DNA of 64,000 bases from Ramlibacter sp. (GCA_013815685.1 JACDFR010000015.1:1-64000), one strand, 5' to 3'. Positions 1 through 10,417 are shown, numbered from the stretch's first letter. Notes: a model not told the origin generated them from the letters alone. Numbers and translations are program-made.

Positions 1-412
1 CCGCCCATGCCGCGCGATCGGCGGGCGCGACCGCACCGGCGAGCGCGCCCAGTTGCCACGCCGCGTCGACGAGCCGCCCGGCCAGCATCTCGCCGCGAGC
101 GCCCAAGCCCGCGCGGTCCAGCCAGGTTCGCGCGGTGAGCAGGTCGCGGCCCATGTCGAAGCTGAGATCGTCATCCCCCGGGGCGAAGCCGGCCCGGCCG
201 GCCCAATCCATGGTGGTCTCGAACCGGGGGGCGAAGCCGTCCTGCATTTCCTGCGCCCAGAGCCGCTTGGCGACCGGCATCAATTGCACGTACGGAAGCA
301 GCACGACGGTGCGCGCCGGATGGGCGTGACGTTGCCCGATCAGGGACCGGATGGAACTCATCAGGTCCTGCCAGAGCCGTAGTGCGTGATGGGTTTGTGC
401 TATTGCAACCAT
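1..412 (-). CDS. AddB-like PD-(D/E)XK nuclease family protein (N-terminal part, runs off the window)
   Basis: An open frame of 137 codons reads leftward from an ATG at 412 and leaves the window without a stop. The N-terminal part contains a VVLLPY strand followed by MPVAKRLWAQ, which resembles the start of the inactive-helicase half of AddB/RexB-type recombination nucleases; the nuclease domain itself would lie outside the window. In Comamonadaceae such a PD-(D/E)XK nuclease gene usually lies divergent to trxA-rho, which matches the neighbours here. AddB-type proteins act with an AddA/UvrD-type helicase to process double-strand DNA ends. The family call rests on this short segment and on gene order; the open frame itself is clear. 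Confidence 0.6.
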   Translation of the reverse strand, partial: MVAIAQTHHALRLWQDLMSSIRSLIGQRHAHPARTVVLLPYVQLMPVAKRLWAQEMQDGFAPRFETTMDWAGRAGFAPGDDDLSFDMGRDLLTARTWLDRAGLGARGEMLAGRLVDAAWQLGALAGAVAPADRAAWA

Positions 413-550
413 AGCATGGGAGGCGTCGTCCATACCCGACGCGGGGACTTGGTTTCTGTCACAATTCCCTGACTGTACTTGCACCGGCCCTTGCGTCAGC
501 AGCGGCTCCGTCCAACGCCTTCAAAAGGCCCTTCCAAAGGAACCATCACC

Positions 551-883
551 ATGGCCAGCGACCTGATCAAGCACATCTCCGATGCAACGTTCGAAGCGGA
601 CGTCCTGAAGGCCGGCAAACCGGTGCTGGTGGATTACTGGGCCGAATGGTGCGGCCCCTGCAAGATGATCGCGCCCATCCTGGATGAAGTTTCGGCGACC
701 TACCAGGACCGGCTCCAGATCGCGAAGATGAACGTCGACGAAAACCGCGACATCCCCGCGAAGTTCGGCATCCGCGGCATCCCCACCCTGATGTTGTTCA
801 AGGACGGGCAACTCGCCGCCACCAAGGTGGGCGCCATGAGCAAGGCGCAGCTGACCGCCTTCATCGACCAGCAATTGGCGTAA
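551..883 (+). CDS. trxA: Thioredoxin 1
   Basis: Cytoplasmic thiol-disulfide reductase of 110 residues, the normal size for the family. The active-site motif WCGPC is near residues 32-36, and the cis-proline segment GIPTL follows near residue 77. Thioredoxin passes electrons from thioredoxin reductase to ribonucleotide reductase, PAPS reductase and damaged proteins. The frame is open further upstream (to 479), but the ATG at 551 is preferred because it has an AAGGA ribosome-binding site just ahead and gives the canonical N-terminus. It lies upstream of rho, a conserved arrangement in proteobacteria. A hairpin region follows the stop codon. Confidence 0.97.
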   Translation: MASDLIKHISDATFEADVLKAGKPVLVDYWAEWCGPCKMIAPILDEVSATYQDRLQIAKMNVDENRDIPAKFGIRGIPTLMLFKDGQLAATKVGAMSKAQLTAFIDQQLA

Positions 884-896
884 GCAAGGTGAGAAC

Positions 897-932
897 GCGG
901 CCGCAAGGGCCGCGCCCTTCTGATTGTTTTTT
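897..932 (+). terminator. Candidate terminator/attenuator between trxA and rho with two alternative hairpins
   Basis: GCGGCC (897-902) can pair with GGCCGC (908-913) over a 5-base loop. Alternatively AAGGGC (905-910) can pair with GCCCTT (914-919). The two stems share bases and exclude each other. A run of six T follows at 927-932. This could end trxA transcription or regulate read-through into rho. No folding energy was calculated. Confidence 0.45.
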
Positions 933-1068
933 GCTGCATAATCCCCTTTAGTTCGCTGATCCGCCACTTGCAGACGGGCCAGTTCGAGTTCCCGGTTCGT
1001 GAGGCATATTTCTCGCCTCGCTCACAACCTCCCCCAGATCCAACAAGAACTCCGCAAGGGGTAACTCC

Positions 1069-2330
<1,262 letters not shown>

Positions 2331-2334
<4 letters not shown>

Positions 2335-2359
2335 CCCGTCTGTTCTCGCACGCTATAAT
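2331..2359 (+). promoter_or_regulatory. Sigma-70 promoter for rpmE2
   Basis: CTGACC (2331-2336), a near-consensus -35 overlapping the rho stop codon, is separated by 17 bases from a perfect TATAAT (2354-2359). The next gene, rpmE2, starts 70 bases downstream, leaving an untranslated leader of about 60 bases. Confidence 0.75.
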
Positions 2360-2371
2360 TGCAGGCTTTTC

Positions 2372-2410
2372 TGCGGAAAGTAGCTCAGACAGTCTGATCC
2401 GGCTTCCGCA
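2372..2410 (+). promoter_or_regulatory. Structured 5' leader of rpmE2
   Basis: Within the leader, TGCGGAA (2372-2378) pairs with TTCCGCA (2404-2410). Nested inside is a second stem, TCAGA (2385-2389) with TCTGA (2393-2397). This two-tier hairpin lies just ahead of the ribosome-binding site. Leaders for L31 autoregulation are known in several other bacterial groups; a similar role here is inferred only. Confidence 0.4.
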
Positions 2411-2428
2411 ACGATTCAAAGGAAGATC

Positions 2429-2719
2429 ATGAAAGAAGGCATTCACCCCGGCTACCGCGACGTCCTGTTCGTGGACCTGTCGAACGGCTTCAAGTTCGTC
2501 ACCCGCTCCTGCGTAAACACCAAGGAAATGGGCAAGACCGAAGACGGCCGCGAATTGCCGCTGTTCAAGCTGGACACTTCCAGCGAGTCGCACCCGTTCT
2601 ATACCGGTACCCAGAAGTCGGTGAACGACATGGGCGGCCGCGTCGACAAGTTCTTCAAGAAGTTCGGCAAGCCGGCCGGCGCCAAGGCCGAAGAGGCCGA
2701 GAAGACCGCCGCCAAGTAA
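2429..2719 (+). CDS. rpmE2: 50S ribosomal protein L31 type B
   Basis: Ribosomal large-subunit protein of 96 residues. It opens with MKEGIHPGYRDVLFVD and contains SESHPFYTG, typical of type B L31. The CxxC zinc-binding pairs of type A L31 are absent, so this is the zinc-independent form. The C-terminus is a lysine/alanine-rich tail, common in betaproteobacteria. The ATG at 2429 follows an AAGGAAG ribosome-binding site. It has its own promoter, a structured leader and a strong terminator, so it appears to be a single-gene transcription unit behind rho. Confidence 0.96.
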   Translation: MKEGIHPGYRDVLFVDLSNGFKFVTRSCVNTKEMGKTEDGRELPLFKLDTSSESHPFYTGTQKSVNDMGGRVDKFFKKFGKPAGAKAEEAEKTAAK

Positions 2720-2738
2720 GCCGCGTTCTACGCATCAG

Positions 2739-2771
2739 AGGCAGCCCGGGTGACCGCGCTGCCTTTGTTTT
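2739..2771 (+). terminator. Rho-independent terminator of rpmE2
   Basis: AGGCAGC (2739-2745) pairs with GCTGCCT (2758-2764) over a 12-base loop and is followed by the T-rich tract TTTGTTTT. It lies 20 bases after the rpmE2 stop codon. Confidence 0.85.
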
Positions 2772-2790
2772 GCCAAGGCCTCCGCGTCGA

Positions 2791-2857
2791 CGGGCCGCCC
2801 CTGGACGCGAACGCCCCCTCGGGGCAGCGCAGCGGCTTTGCCGCAAGCGTAGGGGCC
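2791..2857 (+). repeat. Dispersed repeat, type A copy 1 (R1)
   Basis: Member of the repeat family described in the findings. It reads CGGGCCGCCCC, then the hairpin core CCCCCTCGGGG, then GGCAGCG, and ends AAGCGTAGGGGCC. This is the most divergent copy. It lies between the rpmE2 terminator and the next gene, with the right end 14 bases ahead of that gene's GTG start. Confidence 0.75.
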
Positions 2858-2871
2858 TCATAATTGCCCGC

Positions 2872-4557
2872 GTGAATCAGCCGACCCCTGCCATCGTCAC
2901 TCAAGAGGCCGTACGCCGGCTCCCGAGAGTCGTGCTCCTGCTGTTCTGCCTGGCCTACGTCGTGCCCGGCTTCGTGGGCCGCGAACCCTGGAAGAACGCC
3001 GACATCGCCGGCTTCGGGCAAATGTTCGAGCTGGCCCGGGGCGCTTCTTCCTGGATGGCGCCGACGCTGCTTGGGCAGCCGCCGGAATTCGGCGCACTGC
3101 TCCCCTACTGGCTGGGGGCATGGGCGATCCAGCTCGCGCCGTCCTGGGTGCCCGCCGACTTGGCGGTGCGCCTGCCTTTCGTCCTGCTGCTGGCGCTCAC
3201 GCTGGTCGCCACCTGGCATGGCGTCTACCACCTGGCCCGCAGCCGTCAGGCGCAGCCCGTGCCGTTCGCCTTCGGCGGCGAGGCAGACCCCGCCGATTAC
3301 GCACGAGCCATGGCCGATGGCGGCCTGCTCGCGCTGATCGCCTGCCTGGGGCTGGCCCAGCTGTCGCACGAAACCACACCGTCACTGGCCCAAGTGGGCT
3401 TCACCGCGCTCTGCTTCTATGCGATCGCGGCGCTGCAGTGGCGGCCGCTGGAGGGAGCGCTGGGCCTGGCTTTGGGATTGCCGTGCCTGGCGCTCAGCGG
3501 CGCGCCGGCCATGGCGCTGCTATTCGGTGCCGGCATCCTGGCGATCGCAATGCTCGACCGCGATGCACGCAGCGACGCAAGCCAGACCGCGCCCTGGAAA
3601 ACGGCCGCCATCATGGTCGCGGCGCTCCTGGTGACCGCTGCCCTGGCGTGGAAGCTGGACCTCTTGCATTGGCGCCTGGGCGAAAGCGGGCGGGCGCGCG
3701 ACTGGCGTTCGCTCGGACGGTTGATGCTCTGGTTCACCTGGCCGGCCTGGCCGCTGGCGCTGTGGACCTTGTGGCGCTGGCGCCGCCAGCTGACCAGCCG
3801 CCACGTCGCCATCCCGCTTTGGTTCGTGCTGGTCGCGGTGGTGACCACCTGGGTCACGCCTTCGTCCGAACGCTCGCTGCTGCTGGCGCTGCCGGCGCTT
3901 GCCGCGCTCGCAGCGTTTTCGCTGCCGACGCTCGGGCGAAGCGTCGCCGCGCTGATCGACTGGTTCACCCTGCTGTTTTTCAGCGGCTGCGCACTGGTGA
4001 TCTGGGTGGTCTGGGTGTCCATGCAAACCGGCGTTCCCGCCAAGCCCGCCGCCAACGTCGCCAAGCTGGCGCCCGGGTTCGAGCCGAGCTTTTCGGTACT
4101 GGCTTTCTCGGCGGCGCTGGCGGCGACGGCGGCCTGGGCGTGGCTGGTGAGGTGGCGCACCGGCCGGCACCGCGTGGTGATCTGGAAAAGCCTGGTGCTG
4201 CCGGCGGGCGGCGCGGCCTTGTGCTGGCTGCTGCTGATGACCCTGTGGCTGCCGGTGCTCGACTACGCCCGCAGCTACGCACCGGTCGTCAGCGGCGTGA
4301 AAAGGCACATGACCCAGCCCGGCTGCGTCGAGATCTTCGGCCTGAGCCGGGCGCAGATCGCGGCATTCGCTTATCACGGGCAGATGGACCTGCGCCATGC
4401 CAGCCGCCTCGGTAGCTGCCCGTGGCTCATCGCCGCCGCCCAGCTGCAGCCCGCGATGACCGTGGGGCTGGACATGCGCCATTGGCAACTCGTCTCCAGT
4501 GTCCGCCGTCCAGCCGATGCCAACGACAACGTGCTGCTCTACCAAAAAGTCCGCTGA
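2872..4557 (+). CDS. Membrane glycosyltransferase, ArnT/PMT-like (GT39 style)
   Basis: Polytopic inner-membrane protein of 561 residues. Near the N-terminus, REPWKNADI is the first periplasmic-loop signature of ArnT/PMT-like enzymes, which move a sugar from a polyprenyl-phosphate donor to lipid or protein. About ten hydrophobic segments follow, then a soluble C-terminal part. The frame is open back to 2770, but that stretch is repeat R1; the GTG at 2872 gives a sensible N-terminus and is chosen, though its ribosome-binding site is weak. The acceptor and sugar cannot be told from sequence. The MATE transporter gene follows closely. Confidence 0.7.
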   Translation: MNQPTPAIVTQEAVRRLPRVVLLLFCLAYVVPGFVGREPWKNADIAGFGQMFELARGASSWMAPTLLGQPPEFGALLPYWLGAWAIQLAPSWVPADLAVRLPFVLLLALTLVATWHGVYHLARSRQAQPVPFAFGGEADPADYARAMADGGLLALIACLGLAQLSHETTPSLAQVGFTALCFYAIAALQWRPLEGALGLALGLPCLALSGAPAMALLFGAGILAIAMLDRDARSDASQTAPWKTAAIMVAALLVTAALAWKLDLLHWRLGESGRARDWRSLGRLMLWFTWPAWPLALWTLWRWRRQLTSRHVAIPLWFVLVAVVTTWVTPSSERSLLLALPALAALAAFSLPTLGRSVAALIDWFTLLFFSGCALVIWVVWVSMQTGVPAKPAANVAKLAPGFEPSFSVLAFSAALAATAAWAWLVRWRTGRHRVVIWKSLVLPAGGAALCWLLLMTLWLPVLDYARSYAPVVSGVKRHMTQPGCVEIFGLSRAQIAAFAYHGQMDLRHASRLGSCPWLIAAAQLQPAMTVGLDMRHWQLVSSVRRPADANDNVLLYQKVR

Positions 4558-4576
4558 TCACGGCGCAGCTGCATCC

Positions 4577-5917
4577 TTGACCGAATTGCGCACCATTGCC
4601 CGGCATGCCGGGACCGTACTCGTGGGCCAGCTGGCCGTCATGGCCTTCGGCGTGACCGACACGATCGTCGCGGGACGCTTTTCCGAAGACGCGCTCGCCG
4701 CGCTCTCGGTCGGCTCGGCCGTCTACATCAGCGTCTTCGTCGCCCTCATGGGCATGCTGCAGGCCCTGCTCCCCACCTGGGCGCAGCTGCACGGCGCGCG
4801 GCGCCATGAAGACCTGGGCCGGTCGGTGCGCCAGGCCCTGTACCTGGGCGCCCTCGGCATGGCCGCGGGTGGCTTGGGTCTGCTGTTTCCCGGCGCGCTG
4901 CTGCGTTGGACCGAAGTGCCTGCCGGTCTTCAAGGCGAGGTGACCCGTTACCTGGCGGTGCTGGCACTGGCCTTGCCGCCGGCCCTGTTGTTTCGCATGT
5001 ACAGCACGCTCAACCAAAGCCTGGGCAAGCCACTCCTCGTGACCTGGCTGCAGGCCATGTCGCTGCTGGTGAAAATTCCGTTGACGGTCTGGCTGGTTTT
5101 CGGCGGCCTGGGCATGCCCGCGCTGGGCGCCGTCGGCTGCGCCTGGGCCACCGTCATCGTCAATTACCTGTTCCTCGGCGGCGCCGTGTGGCTGCTGCGT
5201 ACCCAGCCGCTTTACCGTCCTTATGGCATCTGGCGCCCGCTCGAGCGGCCCGACTGGCGTGCCATCGGCGATTTCGCGCGGCTGGGCGTGCCGGGCGGCC
5301 TGGCCGTGATGGTCGAAGTCACCTCGTTCACGCTGATGGCTCTCTTCATAGCGCGCCAAGGCACACTCGCGTCGGCCGCCCACCAGGTCGCGGCCAACCT
5401 CGCCGCCGTGCTGTACATGGTGCCGCTTTCCCTGGCCATCGCCACCAGCGCGCGCGTCAGTTACTGGCTGGGCGCGGACGATGCGCGGCGGGCCCGCCTG
5501 GCAATCCGCACCGGGTTCAAGCTGGGGCTGGGGGCTGCGCTGGTGCTGGCGGCCGCCGTGGCTCTCGGCCGCTGGCAGATCGCTTCGGTGTACTCCGGCA
5601 ATCCCGAGGTGGTGGCGCTGGCTGCCGGCCTGCTGGCCTGGCTGGCGGTCTACCACATCGGCGATGCGGCGCAGGCGCTGTGCGTCTTCGTGCTGCGCTG
5701 CTACCGCGTCGCGGTGACTCCGCTGATCGCCTACTGCCTGTTGCTGTGGGGTGTCGGCCTGGCCGGCGGCTACGCGCTTGCCTACCGGGACATCGGGCCC
5801 TGGCAGGCTCAGAACTCGCCCGCCGCCTTCTGGGCCGGGGGCGCCGTCGCCCTGGCGCTGCTGGGTCTTATCCTGCCGGCAATTCTTTGGCGTGCGGTGC
5901 GGTCGTATCGCGGCTGA
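4577..5917 (+). CDS. MATE family efflux transporter
   Basis: Inner-membrane multidrug/sodium or proton antiporter, about 446 residues with roughly twelve hydrophobic segments in two similar halves, as in the MATE family. The first helix carries GQLAVMAFGVTDTIVAGR, typical of NorM-like proteins. Several starts are possible: GTG 4499, ATG 4517 and TTG 4577. The TTG is chosen because it avoids overlap with the preceding gene and gives the usual length, but it has no strong ribosome-binding site, so the start is uncertain. The last 50 bases overlap the 3' end of phoR on the opposite strand. Confidence 0.85.
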   Translation: MTELRTIARHAGTVLVGQLAVMAFGVTDTIVAGRFSEDALAALSVGSAVYISVFVALMGMLQALLPTWAQLHGARRHEDLGRSVRQALYLGALGMAAGGLGLLFPGALLRWTEVPAGLQGEVTRYLAVLALALPPALLFRMYSTLNQSLGKPLLVTWLQAMSLLVKIPLTVWLVFGGLGMPALGAVGCAWATVIVNYLFLGGAVWLLRTQPLYRPYGIWRPLERPDWRAIGDFARLGVPGGLAVMVEVTSFTLMALFIARQGTLASAAHQVAANLAAVLYMVPLSLAIATSARVSYWLGADDARRARLAIRTGFKLGLGAALVLAAAVALGRWQIASVYSGNPEVVALAAGLLAWLAVYHIGDAAQALCVFVLRCYRVAVTPLIAYCLLLWGVGLAGGYALAYRDIGPWQAQNSPAAFWAGGAVALALLGLILPAILWRAVRSYRG

Positions 5918-7217
5918 GGACGCGCAGCCGGCCGGCCGGGAATTCGATCGCGAACGTCGACCCCGCACCGGGTGTACTGTCGATCTTCAGTTCGGCGCCA
6001 TGCCGCTGCACCACGTGCTTGACGATGGCCAATCCCAGGCCGGTGCCGCCCGTCTCGCGCGAACGGCTGCGGTCGACGCGGTAGAAGCGCTCGGTCAATC
6101 TCGAAATGTGCTCAGGCGCGATGCCCGGCCCGCTGTCGCGCACCGAGAATTCGCCGCGGCCGTCGGCGAGCTGCCCCCACTGCACATGAATGGAACCCCG
6201 CGCCGGTGTGTAGCGCACGGCGTTGCTCACCAGGTTGGACAGCGCGCTTTGCAGTTCATGGGGCGAGCCGGAGATTTCGACGGCCGGCGCCGGCTCGAAA
6301 ATCAGCGCATGCACCTTGCCCAGCACCGCCGACAGCCCCTGTGCCTCCTGCTGGCACTGGGCCATCAGCACGGCCGCCGGCGTCCACTCGCCCACGCCGG
6401 GCAAGGGGCTGCCTTCGAGCCGCGACAGCGTCAGCAGGTCATTCACCAGCGTCTGCATGCGATGGGCCTGCTGGGACATGAGACCGAGATAGCGAGCCCG
6501 CTCCTCATCGTCCAGCGGCAGATTCTGCAAGGTCTCGACAAAGCCGGCCAGCACCGTCAGCGGCGTGCGGATTTCGTGCGAGACATTGGCCACGAAATCC
6601 CGGCGCATGACGTCGGCTTGTTCCACAGCCGTGACGTCGCGCGACAGCAGCAGCTTGCGGCCTTCCCCGTACGGATGCAGTTGAACCGACAGCTTGGCCG
6701 GCCTGGACGGTGAGCTGCGCGGGCCCGCGATGACGATCTCCTGGTCGCCGGCACTCTGGTAGTAGGCGGTGAACGCCGGGTCACGCACGAGATTCGCGAT
6801 CTGCTGCATCATGTCCCGCTGCAGGTCGAAGCCGAACTGTTCGGCCGCCGTCTGGTTCGACCATTCGATCCGTCCGTGCGGGTCGAGCAGCACCACGCCA
6901 TTGGGCGAGGCCTGGATGGCGGACAGAAATTCCTGCAGCCGGCGCGCGGATTCCGCGGCTTCCTGCTCGCGCAGGCGCAGCGCCCGGCGAGCGCGATCGA
7001 CCACTTCGGCCCACAGGCCTGCCACCGAAGGAATGCCCGTCATGTCGGCACGCCTGAGCCACGCGAGCACGCGGGCACCGCGCGCGCTATCCAACGCGAG
7101 CCAGCCCAGCGCTGCGGCCACGATCCCGCCCATTGCGCCCTTGTCGTGTGCCAGCCACCAGCCCACCAGGCCACCGCCCAGCTGCCAGCACAGGAAACTG
7201 AAGAACCGCGAGGCCAT
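5868..7217 (-). CDS. phoR: Phosphate regulon sensor histidine kinase PhoR
   Basis: Inner-membrane sensor kinase of 449 residues, paired with PhoB. Two N-terminal hydrophobic segments (about 5-45) are followed by a PAS domain (about 95-190), then the HisKA phosphoacceptor motif VSHEIRTPL and an HATPase domain with the N box (SNLVSNAVRYTP), DSGPGIAP and GTGLGLAIVKH. Under low phosphate PhoR phosphorylates PhoB; when phosphate is plentiful PstSCAB and PhoU keep it in phosphatase mode. It is last in the pst-pho operon, 8 bases after phoB. Its 3' end overlaps the convergent MATE gene by 50 bases. Confidence 0.95.
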   Translation of the reverse strand: MASRFFSFLCWQLGGGLVGWWLAHDKGAMGGIVAAALGWLALDSARGARVLAWLRRADMTGIPSVAGLWAEVVDRARRALRLREQEAAESARRLQEFLSAIQASPNGVVLLDPHGRIEWSNQTAAEQFGFDLQRDMMQQIANLVRDPAFTAYYQSAGDQEIVIAGPRSSPSRPAKLSVQLHPYGEGRKLLLSRDVTAVEQADVMRRDFVANVSHEIRTPLTVLAGFVETLQNLPLDDEERARYLGLMSQQAHRMQTLVNDLLTLSRLEGSPLPGVGEWTPAAVLMAQCQQEAQGLSAVLGKVHALIFEPAPAVEISGSPHELQSALSNLVSNAVRYTPARGSIHVQWGQLADGRGEFSVRDSGPGIAPEHISRLTERFYRVDRSRSRETGGTGLGLAIVKHVVQRHGAELKIDSTPGAGSTFAIEFPAGRLRVLSRDTTAPHAKELPAG

Positions 7218-7225
7218 GTGCGCAG

Positions 7226-7939
7226 CTAGGCTGGCGCGCCGCTGGCGGTGGACGCCTGCGCGGCCAACCGGTATCCGGCCCCGCGCACGGTCTCGATCAT
7301 CGCGCCGGCGCCCCCCAGCGACTCGCGCAGCCGCTTGACATGCACATCGACCGTGCGTTCCTCGATGAAGACGTGGTCGCCCCAGATCTTGTCCAGCAGT
7401 TGCGAGCGGCTGTGCACGCGCTCGGGATGCTTCATGAGGTAGTGCAGCATCTTGAACTCGGTCGGCCCGACCTTCAGCGGCTGGCCGTGCCACGTCACGC
7501 GGTGCGTCGCCCCGTCGAGCACCAGCGCACCGATGGCCACACTGTCGCTGACCTGCTCGGGGGCGCGCCGACGCAGCACGGCGCGGATGCGTGCCAGCAA
7601 TTCCTGGGTGGAAAACGGCTTCGTGATGTAGTCGTCGGCACCGGCATCCAGGCCCGCCACCTTGTCGGGTTCGTCCCCGCGCGCCGTGAGCATGAGGATG
7701 GGAATCCCCTTCGTGCGGACATCGCCGCGCCACTTGCGCGCCAGCTGCAGGCCGCTTTGTCCGGGCAGCATCCAGTCCAGCAGGATCACGTCGGGCAGGA
7801 CGGCGTCCAGTTCGCGCTGCGCGGCGGCGCCGTCCTCGACCCACACCGGCTGCAGCCCGTTGTGGCGCAGGTTGACCGCGATCAGTTCCGCGATGGAGGG
7901 CTCGTCTTCGACGATCAGCACCCGGGGCAGGTTCTTCAT
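7226..7939 (-). CDS. phoB: Phosphate regulon response regulator PhoB
   Basis: OmpR-type regulator of 237 residues. The receiver domain has acidic residues near 11-13 (VEDEP), the phosphoacceptor Asp near 55 (LLDWM), and a conserved Lys in ITKPF. The C-terminal winged helix contains GPTEFKMLHYL, RSQLLDKIWG and RTVDVHVKRLR, the DNA-reading part for Pho boxes. It directly precedes phoR in transcription and follows phoU by 20 bases. Candidate Pho boxes are present at several other promoters in this window. Confidence 0.97.
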   Translation of the reverse strand: MKNLPRVLIVEDEPSIAELIAVNLRHNGLQPVWVEDGAAAQRELDAVLPDVILLDWMLPGQSGLQLARKWRGDVRTKGIPILMLTARGDEPDKVAGLDAGADDYITKPFSTQELLARIRAVLRRRAPEQVSDSVAIGALVLDGATHRVTWHGQPLKVGPTEFKMLHYLMKHPERVHSRSQLLDKIWGDHVFIEERTVDVHVKRLRESLGGAGAMIETVRGAGYRLAAQASTASGAPA

Positions 7940-7959
7940 GATGGGATGGCGAACAGGCT

Positions 7960-8661
7960 TTAGCGGACGACCGACTCGATCTGCTCCATGGACGCATGGC
8001 GAATGTCCGCGCCCTTGACGACATAGATGATGAATTCGGCGATGTTCTTGGCGTGGTCGCCGATGCGTTCGATGGCCTTTGCCAGGAACAGCAGGTCCAG
8101 GCTGGCGGAGATGGTGCGCGGGTCTTCCATCATGTAGGTGATGAGTTTGCGCACGAAACCGTCGAACTCCTTGTCGATCGCATCGTCTTCTTTCAGGATG
8201 GACACCGCTACATTGACGTCGAGCCGGGCGAAGGCATCGAGCGCCTTGCGCAGCAGGCCCGAGGCCAGGTCGGCGGCGATGCTCAGCTCGGACGCCGGCA
8301 GGTTGCGCGCCGCCCCGCTGCCGATGATCGACTTCACCATGCGGGCGATCTTGGCGGCCTCGTCCCCTGCCCGCTCCAGGTTGGCCGTGGTCTTGGAGAT
8401 GGCGATCAGGAGGCGCAGGTCTCGCGCGGTGGGCTGGCGCCGGGCGATGATCGACGACAGCTCGCGATCGATCTCCACTTCCATGAGGTTGACGCGCGCC
8501 TCGGTCTCCATCACCTGGTCGGCGGCCTCGCCGTTGAATTGCGCCAGGGCGTAGACCGCGGTACGGATCTGCGACTCGACCACGCCGCCCATCTCCATGA
8601 CACGGGTGGAAACGCCGCTGAGCTCGCTGTCGAACTGGCTGGATAGATGTTTGTCCGTCAT
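7960..8661 (-). CDS. phoU: Phosphate transport system regulator PhoU
   Basis: Cytoplasmic helical protein of 233 residues built from two PhoU repeats (about 15-105 and 120-210), each with an acidic metal-binding E/D-xxxD-type motif (for example [10 protein letters not shown] and [10 protein letters not shown]). PhoU links the Pst transporter to PhoR and prevents toxic phosphate uptake. The ATG at 8661 overlaps the pstB stop codon by four bases, indicating translational coupling in the pstSCAB-phoU-phoBR operon. Confidence 0.96.
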   Translation of the reverse strand: MTDKHLSSQFDSELSGVSTRVMEMGGVVESQIRTAVYALAQFNGEAADQVMETEARVNLMEVEIDRELSSIIARRQPTARDLRLLIAISKTTANLERAGDEAAKIARMVKSIIGSGAARNLPASELSIAADLASGLLRKALDAFARLDVNVAVSILKEDDAIDKEFDGFVRKLITYMMEDPRTISASLDLLFLAKAIERIGDHAKNIAEFIIYVVKGADIRHASMEQIESVVR

Positions 8662-9452
8662 CCGAACCTCCCGGTGATGTAGTCCTCGGTCTCCTGGCGC
8701 TTGGGCTTCATGAAGATGTCGTTGGTCACGCCATACTCGATGAGCTCGCCCAGGTACATGTAGGAAACGTAGTCCGAGACCCGCGCGGCCTGTTGCATGT
8801 TGTGGGTGACGATCAGCACGGTGACCCGGTTCTTGATCTCGGTGATGAGCTCCTCGATGGCGCCGGTCGCGATCGGGTCCAGTGCCGACGTGGGCTCGTC
8901 GAACAGCACGATTTCGGGGTCGGTCGCCAGGGCACGGGCGATGCATACGCGCTGCTGCTGGCCGCCGGAGAGATTGACCGCCAGCTCGTCCAGGCGGTTC
9001 TCGACTTCCTTCCAGATCGCCGCGCCCTTGAGCGCCGCCTCGACCTTGTCCTCGAGGTAGCTGGCCGACTTCTCGCCGCGCACGCGCAGGCCGTAGGCGA
9101 CGTTCTCGAAGATCGACTTGGGAAAGGGGTTGGGCTTCTGGAACACCATCGAGATGCGCATCCTCACCTCGATCGGGTCCACGGACGGATCCAGCAGGTC
9201 GACGTTGTCGGGGTGCAGTTCGATCTTGCCGTCGTAGCGATGGCCGGGGTACAGGTCGTGCATGCGGTTGAAGCACCGCAGGTAGGTCGACTTGCCGCAG
9301 CCGCTGGGTCCGATGAGCGCAGTCACCTTGTTCTCGTACACCGGCATGGTGATGGACTTCAACGCCTTGAAGTCGCCATAGTAGAAGTCCAGGTCTTTCG
9401 ACTGGGCCTTGAGCCGCGGTGCGTTTTCCGGCAGTGTCAGCGTGGAGGGCAT
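8658..9452 (-). CDS. pstB: Phosphate ABC transporter ATP-binding protein PstB
   Basis: ATPase subunit of the high-affinity phosphate importer. Visible motifs are Walker [11 protein letters not shown]-loop FQKPNPFP, signature LSGGQQQR and Walker [12 protein letters not shown], with the switch histidine in [16 protein letters not shown] near the N-terminus is characteristic of PstB. The ATG at 9452 gives 264 residues; a GTG at 9476 that overlaps the pstA stop (GTGA) would add eight residues and is an equally plausible coupled start. The gene sits between pstA and phoU. Confidence 0.96.
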   Translation of the reverse strand: MPSTLTLPENAPRLKAQSKDLDFYYGDFKALKSITMPVYENKVTALIGPSGCGKSTYLRCFNRMHDLYPGHRYDGKIELHPDNVDLLDPSVDPIEVRMRISMVFQKPNPFPKSIFENVAYGLRVRGEKSASYLEDKVEAALKGAAIWKEVENRLDELAVNLSGGQQQRVCIARALATDPEIVLFDEPTSALDPIATGAIEELITEIKNRVTVLIVTHNMQQAARVSDYVSYMYLGELIEYGVTNDIFMKPKRQETEDYITGRFG

Positions 9453-9472
9453 GGATTGATTTCTTCTTTCGC

Positions 9473-10417
9473 TCACCAGTTGATGTTCTTGCGCAGCCGA
9501 TAGCGCAACCAGATGGCCATGGCGTTCATGCCCAGGGTCAGCAGGACCAGCACCAGGCTGGCGGCCGCGGCGTTGGCGTGGAAGGCGGGGTCAGGCCGCG
9601 AAGTCCAGTTGAAGATCTGGATCGGCATCACGGTGAAGGGCGAGAACAGCCAATCCAGCGGACCTGCGGCCGTATCCCCCACGAAGGGCAGCGGCGGCAG
9701 GAAGGCAATGAAGGTCAAAGCGCCGATGGTGATGATCGGTGCGGTCTCGCCGATGGCGCGGGACAGCCCGATGATCACACCCGTCAGGATGCCCGGCATG
9801 CCGTAGGGAATGAGGTGGTCGCTACAGACCTGCCACTTGGTCGCGCCGCAGGCATAGGCCCCTTCGCGCACGGTCTGCGGGATGGCCCTGAGCGCTTCGC
9901 GGGTCGCGACGATGACGATGGGCAGGATCAGCAAAGCCAGCGTCAACCCGGCCGACAGGATGCTCTGCCCGAAGCCGAAGGTGTAGACGAACAGGCCCAG
10001 CGCCAGCAGGCCGTAGACGATGGACGGCACCCCCGCCAGGTTGGTGATGTTGATCTCGATGATGTCGGTGAACCAGTTCTTGCGCGCGTACTCTTCCAGG
10101 TAGATGGCGCTGGCGATTCCGACCGGAATTGCGAACAGGGCCGTGACCAGCATGACCAGCAGCGAGCCGACCCAGGCGGACAGAATGCCGGCCTGACCCG
10201 CGCGGCGCGAAGGAAAGCTGGTGAAGAACTCGGAGGTGAGGCGCGGGAAGCCGTCGATGGCCATCTGTACGAACAGCGCCACCAGCGTGAGGATGCCCAC
10301 GGCCATGGCGGCCATGCCCACCACACCGAAAACAACGTCCCAGCGCTTGTGGGAGCGGATGATGCCGCGCAGCTTGGCGGTCTTCTGGGCGGGGGACAGG
10401 AGTGCGTGATCCGTCAT
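9473..10417 (-). CDS. pstA: Phosphate ABC transporter permease PstA
   Basis: Inner-membrane permease of 314 residues with six main hydrophobic segments and the ABC-permease EAA loop ([13 protein letters not shown]) that docks on PstB. It forms the channel with PstC. The order pstS-pstC-pstA-pstB is the standard one. The stop codon overlaps an alternative GTG start of pstB; the ATG follows the pstC stop by one base. Confidence 0.96.
   Translation of the reverse strand: MTDHALLSPAQKTAKLRGIIRSHKRWDVVFGVVGMAAMAVGILTLVALFVQMAIDGFPRLTSEFFTSFPSRRAGQAGILSAWVGSLLVMLVTALFAIPVGIASAIYLEEYARKNWFTDIIEINITNLAGVPSIVYGLLALGLFVYTFGFGQSILSAGLTLALLILPIVIVATREALRAIPQTVREGAYACGATKWQVCSDHLIPYGMPGILTGVIIGLSRAIGETAPIITIGALTFIAFLPPLPFVGDTAAGPLDWLFSPFTVMPIQIFNWTSRPDPAFHANAAAASLVLVLLTLGMNAMAIWLRYRLRKNINW

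Noticed and set aside
450..480. CTGTCAC ahead of trxA as a Pho box
   Set aside because: Only one half-site is good; neither neighbour 11 bases away fits, and trxA has no link to phosphate control.
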